This document shows positions 14,101 to 22,568 of a stretch of 64,000 bases of DNA, piece by piece (the first letter of the stretch is position 1; every line of letters begins with the position of its first letter). The translations under genes were made by a program, and so were the position numbers. Source of the DNA: Gavia stellata (lineage: Eukaryota; Chordata; Aves; Gaviiformes; Gaviidae); contig NC_082611.1 of NCBI RefSeq assembly GCF_030936135.1, positions 9,687,001-9,751,000 on the forward strand. Reading direction: 5' to 3'. The notes under the pieces are model-generated. The model worked only from the letters and a program-made list of their open reading frames with translations, searched no databases and was not told the origin of the DNA.

Positions 14101-17100
14101 CTGTTTCTCAAAAATACACTATTTAGGCTAGATACAACTGGGTATTTAAGGAGGATTTGTTGTGAGTTAGAGATTGTCATAATGATCAAGCGTGTGTAGT
14201 ATGCAGTCTGTTCTGAATTACTGGAGAAAACAACATTCAAGACCAGATCCAAAGCAACTCATGATATGTTATTTCATATTATTGTGGTTGGTTTTCTTGC
14301 AAAAGACCAAATAAAGAAATACTGTCCATGAAATAAAAAGCCGTAACTTCCTGCCAATGATTTGAACTGAAATGTAAAAACTAACCTCAAAACACTTTTC
14401 CTTCTTTGCTCGATGCAGAAGTTCAGCCATTCCGGGTAAGAGTACTGGAAATATGTAATACTCTAAGTATTCTCGAGGAGAACCTGAGCAAAACAGTACA
14501 GCCTTCACTTAGAGGTAAGCACTTAGATTTCACAAAATGACCAACATTAGATATCATAAAATAAGTATCAGTAATTTTATCAATACCATCACAGCTTGAA
14601 CTAAACAGATTCATTCAGTTCAGTTACAGCCATGGATCTGTCTTCACTTCTCTGCAGTTGAGACAACACAAACTTGAGTAAATTTCAAACTAAAGGTGCA
14701 TCAACACTGCAAACTACAGTGTGCCTCAGAGATGTCAGACTTACTTAGTTTTAAATGACTAAACTCAGACACCAGAAGCAGTTTAGCCATGGAAATGAAA
14801 AGCATTGTGGACTAACTTACCCTGACAGAAAGAAAAGTAAATTAGCCTGTGCTGAACTCAGTGCTGTTACATCTAGACCACTGTTGGTATCTATCATCAT
14901 GTCCTTTACAATGTGCAGTAACAGAGTTGGTCATAAAACTGAATTTCTAGACAGAGGAAAAAACAAAGGTTGTATTTCAGTGGTGCTGTGATTTCTTTCT
15001 CGTAATTACTTCCTACTTGACAGATCCTGCAGAAATTTGAACATGACTCCATATACCAAATTTTTCCACCTTGAGAGTGCTGTCTAGGTTGGCATTTCTC
15101 TCTTATGCTTGACTGCACTGCCCTTACATGAGGTCTACTTACCATACTTCCCATGTGCTCACACACATTGGCATCGCTGAGTTCCATGGAGAAGCAAGCA
15201 GCTGCAGTCAGCATCACCAAAACCCAGCAGTGCTATTGCCCATGCTCTAGGTATAGTCTAATGGCTACATGCTTGCTCAACTGAGAGACTCAAGCTCTGT
15301 TTCCTTCTCAGCTTTCCCCCACGTCTCCATCTTCCCTAATGGGACCTTTCACCATCAGCTTATAAACTGGGTGAAATGGAGGAGCCTTCTACCCCATCTG
15401 ACGAAGACGCTGCACATGGAGGAATCCAAGTTCACTGGGCCAGAAGGAACAGGGAGCATGACCCTTTACGAAGCCGTAAGAACACTTCCCTCAGAAAGGT
15501 GAACAAAACGAAACCTGATAGGATCCTAGACAAGTAGGGGTTGCTTATTGGCTGAAGTGCTGTCCTTGATTTGAAGCCAGACTGCCTGTCATTCAGTAAG
15601 TATTCAGGTTTTGGTGTGGTCAGTGAAGATTAAGTCATAGAACAGTTCTCTTCTGGCAATACAGCTGAAACACTGCTTTATACCTTTAACTGTTTCAAAT
15701 ACTGCCAGAAAATGGTCATAATTGGAAGGGCACTATATATATAAAAGCCAAGGGTAACACTCCTTATGACTAGCAACAGGAATTCCTAATGAGCAAGAAT
15801 GAATGGAAGAGAAGAAAAGATAAAAAGGAGGGCTAAAATGCATAATAAAAATACATTGCTACTTGGCAAATTTTACAAAGTATAGAAATTGATAAAAATG
15901 GAAGAACAAAACTTTAGAGCTGTTTCCATTCTAATTTGTAATCAGACGGGCAAAGATAATATTTTGAAAGCAGTTTTCAAACTCAATTGTCTATTTAGTC
16001 TATCAGTCCTTGTTTTGCGTTATTAAATTAGAGGAAGAAATGCTTGCCTTTCTCTGACTTAAGTGGCTAAATAAAAAGTCACTTATTCAGAAGAGAACAG
16101 AACTACCTTAACAGCTAGACAATGCTACTGATTTGTAATGCACCATTTGAGCTTTATTCCATTGACCAAGTGCCCAAGCTGGCTCCCTGCTTACAGCCCA
16201 GGGGACTGGTCATGCAAATTCCTTTTAAGAAAAGGTGTTGTAGCTGTTAACACTTTAAATTCAACAAATGACAAACCCTTGCCAAATGCAAGAAAAATAA
16301 TCATAGCAGGGTTCAAGACAGTATACTCCTACTTACATGTTTTTGGATCAGGTGGTTCTGGAAAGGGGCCTGCCTCGGCTATGGGAAGCAACTGTTGGAC
16401 AACAGTATCAGCTGGAGGGGCTGAATAAAATTGTTCCATACGTAATGGCTGCAATATTCCTGCTTCCAAACACACCTGTTCAAGATAAATGTAACCTATA
16501 TAAATACCCCAGTCAGACTGTAAAAAAATATAGAAGCCAATTCAACACGAAAAATTGTAAGGTCAGTTTAAGAAATATGGAATTATAATTTCTAATTTAA
16601 ATATTAAACTATTTCAGTATTTTCTGAGTACCTTAAAAGAAAGAATTAAACTTTTAAAAAGTCTGCAATTTCCAGCACAATAAAAACATTCAAACCTAAC
16701 AGAAGGTATATGACTGCTTTTAAGAGAATATGGTGTGTTATCACAATTTTAAAAACATTTTAGCCATTGTAAGAAATAGTAATTCTTTGAAAATTAAAAT
16801 GGGCAACATTTTCTGAATAAGTATTTTTCCACTCAGAAGCTTCTGAATAAGTATTTTTCCACTCAGAAGCTTATATATTTGTTTCTGCATTGTTCAGAAG
16901 TCCTGACACTCACCTCTTAAAGAAAATAAACTCCTAAACAAAGCACAAACAGACAAATTCAGAGCAGATGCAAATCCAAGTCTTAAGGTTCCCCATATAG
17001 AAACAATTATGGATACCAGGAAAGAAGACAGTCCACAATTTAACATATGGTTTTTAGGAGTGCAGGAACTGTTACAGTGAGCCAGCAGAATAATCCTAAG

Positions 17101-19833
17101 AGACACTGAGCTACACCAGTTATAGAAAGGCAGATACCTCCTATTATCCCCAAGAATGCACCACCATTACAGTTTGCTATGAAAACATGTTATGACAACT
17201 ATGTCATCTGAACAGTTTCACTTTAAAATTCAGTTGGATTTATGAGCTACTGAAAAGCAGGTGGCAAGATCAGGCCACTACACTTAGAATATACTGCATG
17301 TCAGTGACCGCAGATAGACTCCTTTTTAATATATGCAAGATTCAAAAAAGATCCTTTTGGAAATTAAAGTGCGTCAACATAAAAGGTATATTATTTCATT
17401 TTGATGCTGAAATATATCAATATATTATGCCCAGACTAATGCCCCAAGCATTAGTTCGCCCCTCAAATTTAATAACAGCCTGTAATGAAGCCAGTTTCAT
17501 TTGGGAAAAGAGGATAGGTCTAAACAGACCAACTGTCAGACAATTTAAACTACAACGTCTTAAAATAGTTTCAAAAATAACAAAGTGACCTAAATACAGA
17601 ATAATAAAATGTCTACAAAATGCCTAATTTGAATGGAAGTTAACTCTGTATGTGATGCCCAAAATAATTAATTTTGCTGCTCCTAGAACTTCTGAGGACA
17701 AAGATTTAAAGTGGTTTGTCCTTCTTAGTTTTTTATGTTTGCCAAAAAAATCTCCCTAGACTGAATTTATTTGGTCAAAATTAGACTTCAAACAACTTTG
17801 ATCAGGTTTAATTCCACCAATTTCAATGGCCACATCTAAGTGACTTATCACATTTGTAAAATTGAGGCATAACTCCTTCGCTGCGATTGCTCCCCTCTCC
17901 TGCATATTTCAGTACTCCATCTGCTTGCAACACCACCCAAAGGAGATCCTTGAACACTTCAGAGTCCTGCCTGTGAAGCAGACAGTGGCAGCAAAAAGAC
18001 AGCAAGATGTACAAACCAAACACAGCTGGTAATCTAATTTTAGGATAGCACTACCCAAGTTGCTTTAAATAAAAGCAATGATTTGGAATATTACATTTGT
18101 TGATGCACAAAAGTTGTTTGCAAAATGTAGTTTTGTTTTCATTTTATGAATGAGTCTACTCTGTGGGTACCTAATTTTCCCATTTAGTTACTTAAATTCT
18201 TTTAAAACCAGCCCTATGCAGATCTTTTACTTGAATTATACTCACAGATCCATGTTTTGATTCAGGAACATCTGGAATTTGAGGTTGTTCTGCTCCATAC
18301 TCTAAAAGTAAAAAGTAGTACAACATTTATCCAGAAGACTTTAAAAACACATTTATTTTTCTCCTAAACAAACATTACTTTCTAAAGGTACTTATTCTGG
18401 TTTGAAACAATAAAAATTAGCATACAACAAATATTTGTTTAACATGAAACATAATGTTTTAAAACAAGTGAGAACTTTAGAGCCTCTTGTCTTGGCTTTG
18501 AGTCAAGTTCAAGGTTCTCAGTGATAAAAGAACACTTTATTGTGAGAAAGATTTTTAATCAAAATAATAATTTAAAATACTTTAATGTAATTAAAAAGCA
18601 GATGCTTGCATGGAATTAACCATTGTTTTTACTTGTATATAACAGCGCTTTTCAACCTCAATTTCCCTATAAGCAATTAAATCGCCAAGACACTGCTAAG
18701 TATTACTGTCTCCACTTTCAAAAAAAAAAAAAAAGGCAAAAGCAGTACGTGACCCACATAGGTTATTGAGTGAATCAGGATAAGAAAAATAAAGGAGGAG
18801 GACAATGGACCTGATATGAAAAAAACCTTACAGATTACACAATACAGAAAATTCTTACAGCCAAACCCAGCAGGCTTACCACTCTACCATTGTAACTAGG
18901 AGATTTACTGGCATCACTACTTCCATGTAGACTACAGATGCTTCAGCTGAGTCACATTAGAATAAGCAACTGTATTCCTACATTAAAAATGGCTGTTTTA
19001 ACACAAGATACCTACTTTAAGGCATTATAAAGTACTAAGTGAGGAGAACCCCATTTGGGCTCCACAGTACTATGGTGCTGGTCTCTCAGCTTCCCGACCA
19101 GTCTCAGTGCTCTCAGATTTTAGGAAAAGACCAAGACTTTTGCTATTAGAATTGAACTTTGATAACAGAAGTTTTGTATTCATTGAACTTGCATAATAGC
19201 AACAACATTGTCACCTCTCTGCTTTCCCAAGGCAATAATCTAACTCCATCACCAGGATAACCCCCAAAGCTGGATCCACGCAGATTACTGCACGGTAAAC
19301 CAGAAGCCATGACACTATTGCAATAAGCTGGATGCTTTTGGCCCTACTGTAAGCATGTTACAGAAACACACACAAAGGTATGTTTCTGTCAGAAGACAAC
19401 AACAAGAAGAAGTAAGGTGATGCTCAGGAGCAGAAACGCTTTTGGACTTGCTCTCAGTGGTGAGCAGGGCGGTTTTTTTGCACCCTTCTCGAGGCAGGTA
19501 CAGCCAAGGCCTCCGCAGGGCCGGCTTTGCTCCCCGGCTCCACAGCGCTGGCATGGGAAGGAGCACCCCAACGCCAGCTGCCGCGGCCCGGGCAGCAGCG
19601 GGGAGCGGCGCTGAAGAGCCCCGCCTGACCGAGGCGGCGAGGGACGGCGCCAGCGGCCCTTCCAGGGGCCTCTCCCCGCGGGGCTGCAGAGCCGTGGCCG
19701 CCCTCACAGGGCCCGCAGCCCGCTTAGGGCCGAGGCCGGCCGGGAGGCCGGCAGCCCCGGCAGCGGCGGGGCCGGCGCTCCCACCTGCGCACACCCGCTC
19801 CCAGAGGCCCGGCGGCCGCCCGCCCGCCGCCAT
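8090..19833 (-). CDS. IQCK: IQCK (IQ motif containing K), N-terminal six coding exons; gene continues off the left edge
   Basis: Six minus-strand exons (19833-19785, 18301-18246, 16475-16337, 14483-14386, 8339-8287, 8167-8090) have GT/AG borders, and their phases join into one open frame of 157 codons plus 2 nt. Recognised conserved blocks are GLWERVC...EYGAEQP at the N-terminus, DPKTCSPREYLE, IFPVLLPGMAELLHRAKKEK, RKRTKFIACDFLTEWLYN and NPKR..ESFTEFLSIPFV. They follow human IQCK in order. I chose the start at 19833 because it has a strong context (G at -3, G at +4) and sits just before the conserved W-E-R segment. It gives a shorter N-terminus than the human protein as I remember it. The IQ (calmodulin-binding) motif that names the family is not encoded in the exons found, so its exons should lie left of position 1. 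The biochemical function is poorly known. The gene is divergently paired with KNOP1. Confidence 0.93.
8287..8339 (-). CDS. IQCK: IQCK coding exon 5
   Basis: The 53-nt exon has acceptor atctttag and donor gtaagt. It encodes RKRTKFIACDFLTEWLY plus two bases of Asn132, nearly identical to the human segment. It lies only 119 bp from the next exon. Confidence 0.95.
8340..14385 (-). other. IQCK intron between exons 4 and 5
   Basis: This is about 6 kb of ordinary intron. Part of it (about 11420-12180) is pyrimidine-rich on the plus strand, with many CTTCC/TTCTC words. No coding exon, RNA gene or clear repeat family was recognised. Confidence 0.65.
14386..14483 (-). CDS. IQCK: IQCK coding exon 4 (conserved core)
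   Basis: The 98-nt exon has acceptor tgctcag and donor gttagt. It encodes Cys82 to Glu114, including S-P-R-E-Y-L-E and IFPVLLPGMAELLHRAKKEK. This is the most conserved stretch of IQCK and the strongest evidence for the gene's identity. The exon ends in phase 0 after C-F-E. Confidence 0.96.
16337..16475 (-). CDS. IQCK: IQCK coding exon 3
   Basis: The 139-nt exon has acceptor gaacag and donor gtaagt. It encodes residues 36-81 and the first base of Cys82. Most of the segment is weakly conserved and rich in Pro and Gln. The final D-P-K-T-C matches the human N-P-K-T-C just before the conserved block, and the phase fits both neighbours. Confidence 0.88.
16811..16870. repeat. 30-bp perfect tandem duplication
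   Basis: The unit beginning TTCTGAATAAGTATTTTTCC occurs twice without a mismatch (16811-16840 and 16841-16870). It lies in an IQCK intron, away from splice sites, and looks like a young slippage duplication. Confidence 0.95.
18246..18301 (-). CDS. IQCK: IQCK coding exon 2
   Basis: The 56-nt exon lies between acceptor acttttag and donor gtgagt. It encodes Glu17 to Ser35 (YGAEQPQIPDVPESKHGS) and ends in phase 0. The Y-x-A-E-Q-P motif is the link to the human protein. The remainder is variable. Confidence 0.9.
19785..19833 (-). CDS. IQCK: IQCK coding exon 1
   Basis: The exon encodes residues 1-16 plus the first base of codon 17 (MAAGGRPPGLWERVCA). The donor reads GCAG|gtggga. The last G joins AG of the next exon to make Glu17, restoring a WERVC-A-E-Y-G-A-E-Q run that resembles human WEQIC-K-E-Y-E-A-E-Q. 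The start lies inside the CpG island, and the upstream base context is favourable for initiation. Confidence 0.9.
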
Positions 19834-19930
19834 GCCGCGCCGCGTTGCCGCGGCAACCGTTCCGCCAGTCCCCGTCGCGGGGCGGGCGCGGCCGCGTTCC
19901 CCTTCCGGGTCGGCGGGCGCTGCACGTGGG
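19834..19930. promoter_or_regulatory. Core of the IQCK/KNOP1 divergent promoter
   Basis: The IQCK start codon (19833, minus) and the KNOP1 exon 1 donor (19940, plus) leave about 106 bp for both 5' ends. Visible sites are a palindromic X-box (19844-19857), a GC box GGGGCGGG (19879-19886), an ETS site CTTCCGG, which is CCGGAAG on the minus strand (19902-19908), and a perfect E-box CACGTG (19923-19928). There is no TATA box. Exact transcription starts cannot be placed from sequence. Confidence 0.75.
19844..19857. promoter_or_regulatory. RFX-type X-box, perfect palindrome
   Basis: The sequence is GTTGCC-GC-GGCAAC, two perfect inverted half-sites with a 2-bp spacer, matching the X-box recognised by RFX factors. 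It ends 11 bp upstream of the IQCK start codon on the minus strand. RFX X-boxes mark promoters of many ciliary genes. A ciliary role for IQCK is inference. Confidence 0.7.
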
Positions 19931-19939
19931 CCGCGGCAG
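19860..19939 (+). other. KNOP1: KNOP1 exon 1 (5' untranslated leader), start approximate
   Basis: A good donor, GGCAG|gtaagc, lies at 19939/19940 in the CpG island, on the plus strand and upstream of the coding exon at 21161. The coding frame opens at the very start of exon 2 (acceptor, then A, then ATG), so the leader is most simply non-coding. The left border is a guess within the promoter region. Confidence 0.65.
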
Positions 19940-20275
19940 GTAAGCGGCGGCGGTGCGGCCTGAGGAGACGGGCTGCCTCAGGCCGCGGCCTCCCCGGCGG
20001 AGGCGCTCCCGGAGCTCCCACCCCGGCGGCCGCCGCTCGCGGGGGGCTGCTGGGGCCGAGCCGGGCGGTGTCCGTGCGGGGCGGTAACGGGGCGCAGCCG
20101 CCGCGTTCCGCTCCTTCCATCTAACGGGGGAGGAACCGGAGCGGGGTGTGGGGTGACTCTGCCTGGCCTCGCAGAGTGGAGCTGGGTGGGTCCCCTGAAT
20201 TCGGGATCCCTCGGCGGGTCCGGCTCCTTCCCGGGGCGGAGGGGTTGCCCGTGGAGAGGGCTGGGCAGCCCCGGG

Positions 20276-20320
20276 CCTGTCAGGCCTGCTCCTGTCAGCC
20301 CTGCTCCTGTCAGGCCTGCT
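20276..20320. repeat. 15-bp x 3 minisatellite
   Basis: The unit CCTGTCAGGCCTGCT occurs three times head to tail at 20276, 20291 and 20306. The middle copy differs at one base. It lies in KNOP1 intron 1 at the right shoulder of the CpG island. Confidence 0.9.
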
Positions 20321-20445
20321 CCCGGGGAGCACAGGCTGGCAGCAGCAGCGACAGCGGCAGTCGCAGGCGTCTGCTGGCTTTATTTGAAAGCCCTGACCTG
20401 CGTGTGGGTCAGAGGTATGGGTATACTATGGTATACTTAGATTCT

Positions 20446-21118
20446 TTTTAAAGGATTTTGACAGGGTGCCTGACGGGAGGCATGTAAGGAAATCCTGTGG
20501 ATTCGTTAGTGATTAAAAGACGGGAAACCAAGTAGGAATAAATAGGTTTCTCAGCAAAGGCAGAGAGTGTCACCAGGTGGGTACCAATGGCTTCTCTGCT
20601 GTAACCTGCTCAGAGGCATAAATGTCCCAAGAAAGGACAGGGATAGCAAGGAGAAGAAATCACAAAACAGAAGCAAAATCAAGGTAATGACTAAGGTGCC
20701 TTGAGAGGATCTTGTAATGCCAAGTGGGCAATAAAGTGAAGTTCAATGTTAAATAAGTGAAAAGTCATACATGTGTGAAAAAACACCTTAGCTGTACTTA
20801 CTATTTTATATATGCATATATGTTTTGTCATTTAGGCAGGATTTTTAGAGGGTAGATATTTCTGTGAAAATGTCGTGCTCGGCAGTTGTCAAAAAGACAA
20901 ATAGAAAGTTACAAACTAACTAGGACAGCACTACAGAACCAGACAAAAAATCACCCCTTGATCACTCCAGTAGACTGTATTTTCAGTGCTGCATGCAGTT
21001 CTGCTTCCCTCCGTCATGGAAGGCAGCATGTGAAATTGGAAAAAGAGTGCCAGGGACAATGAGAGATACGGAATGGTTTCAGAATAATGGAAGACCAAAT
21101 AGGCTAGGACTTGTGTCA
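20446..21118 (+). mobile_element. Decayed CR1-superfamily LINE (ORF2 3' region), sense strand
   Basis: Recognisable blocks occur in the order expected for an amniote CR1/L3-like LINE. These are 'aaggattttgacagggtgcc' (the reverse transcriptase F-D-x-V-P core), 'gtgattaaaagacgggaaac', 'ttaaataagtgaaaagtcat', 'gctgcatgcagttctgcttc' and finally 'aataggctaggactt'. It has many stops and gaps, so it is an inactive relic. It ends about 40 bp before the KNOP1 exon 2 acceptor. The family name is from recall of consensus sequences. Confidence 0.8.
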
Positions 21119-21160
21119 TTTTGTTGAAGCAATGCACTAACACCTTCATTTCATTTTTAG

Positions 21161-22568
21161 AATGATAATGAAGAAAAAAGAAGTTCATGAGGAACCTATA
21201 CAGAAAAAGAAAAAGGTGAAAAGTAGTAGGAGCCAGACTATTATTAAAGTTGAAAAAGATGTTCAAACTGTCATTAAAATTGAGGATTATGACCAGCTTG
21301 AGACAAAAACAAAGGTAAGGAAAAAGGAAAATTTAAAAGAAGATGAATGTTTAGACCAATTAGAACTGAAAAAAAAGAAGAAAAACAAGAAAAAGAAAGC
21401 TGACACAGAATTACTGAAAGAAGCACATTCAGAAAGTTTTGTGAATGTAGAAGGCCATCTGCATTCAGAACCTCAAGAAGAATCAGAAACAATTAAAATT
21501 CTCAAAAAGAAAAAAAAAGTCCAATGTCATTCCTCCTTATCATTGGAGAATAATCAGAGTAGTGATGTGGAGCTTTCAAATCATCATACAGACGGTACTA
21601 AGGAAAATGAATTTGCTTTTAAAAAAAGCAGAAAGAATACTGCTTTGAATTTGGAATTGGATGGTGAAGTAACTAAGAAAAGAAAGAAGAAAGGCTTTTT
21701 TTCTTTTTCATTAGAGGACATCCAAGACGGTGAACGTAAACAGTCTGAAAAAGTTCGTAAAAAACCACACAAATACATGTCACAAGAAAAAGCTTTTACT
21801 GGTGAAAACCATGGAACAGATATTATCCAGAATGATGGCGAGAGTTATGTGAGAAGAAAGAAGAGGAAGAAGAAGAAAGATAAGTCTGACTCCTTTTTAT
21901 CCCTAACAGATAATCAGGACAACATCTGTGGAGTTCCTGACAGGCCCATTGCATTAAGTGACTTCAGAAAAAGGCAAAGAAAGAACTTCCAGGAAATTAC
22001 ATTCACAAATAGAGAGGAAGAGGACACTACTAACTCTGGAAGTATCAGGGAGACCAAGAGGAAGAAGAAGAAAAGCAAAGATGTTTCTTCCTTAATATGT
22101 GAAGATGATCAAGACCACAGTCATGGAGTTCCTGATAAGCATCTCCCTGCACAGCAAGAAGTTGAGTCTGAGGAAAAAGAGCTTCCTGGAAAAACATGCA
22201 GGGAGAATATCAAGTATAATAATGAAGTAATCCAGAAGAAAAAGAAAAAGAAGACTCAGAAAGAGGAGGAGGAGGAGGAAACAACATATTCAAAAGTTTT
22301 TTTAAGCAATGGCAATGCATCTAAAGGCCAAAAAATAACACAACTAGAAAGCAGTAAAAACAACAAAGTGAGCAAAATGCAGCGAGCTGAATGTGTCACA
22401 GGGGACACTGTAGATAGGGTATTATGCAATAGTAATCATATGCTCTGTGACAGAAAAAGGAAAAAAAGAAAAAAAGAAGTACCACAGGACTTCGCTGAAG
22501 AACCAGGTTCAAAAGCAAATACAAAAAAGAAAAAGATCAAAAGAGAAGACATGGGAAATGAAGCACTG
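21161..22568 (+). CDS. KNOP1: KNOP1 exon 2 (large lysine-rich exon)
   Basis: The exon lies between acceptor tttttag and donor CTG|gtaagt; the coding part is 21162-22568 (469 codons). It encodes alternating acidic/serine stretches and lysine tracts. Cores SSLSLENNQ, SFSLEDIQD, SFLSLTDNQD and SSLICEDDQD recur at residues 124, 181, 244 and 309, each preceded by a basic run. The open frame reads 10 codons past the donor to a stop, which is not expected to be used. Confidence 0.95.

Larger units (their letters stand above)
14484..19784 (-). other. IQCK introns 1-3 (between coding exons 1 and 4)
   Basis: These three introns (14484-16336, 16476-18245, 18302-19784) contain a perfect 30-bp tandem duplication at 16811-16870 and an A-run near 18720. 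The last few hundred bases rise into the CpG island. I saw no additional exon. Confidence 0.65.
19490..20380. promoter_or_regulatory. CpG island over the divergent IQCK/KNOP1 start region
   Basis: Base composition changes abruptly here from A+T-rich flanks to sequence dominated by C and G with very many CpG dinucleotides. This is the only such block in the window. It covers IQCK exon 1 and the KNOP1 leader exon, as expected for a constitutive divergent promoter. The long overlapping open frames on both strands inside it are a by-product of few A+T-rich stop codons. Confidence 0.92.

Noticed and set aside
19315-19833. Minus-strand open frame of 172 codons starting at the IQCK ATG
   Set aside because: Only the first 16 codons are coding. 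After the donor at 19785 the frame is intron read-through in the CpG island, and splicing to 18301 restores the conserved E-Y-G-A-E-Q.
19442-20451. Several Ala/Pro/Gly/Arg-rich open frames on both strands
   Set aside because: They are by-products of high G+C content in the CpG island and have no known domain or splice logic.
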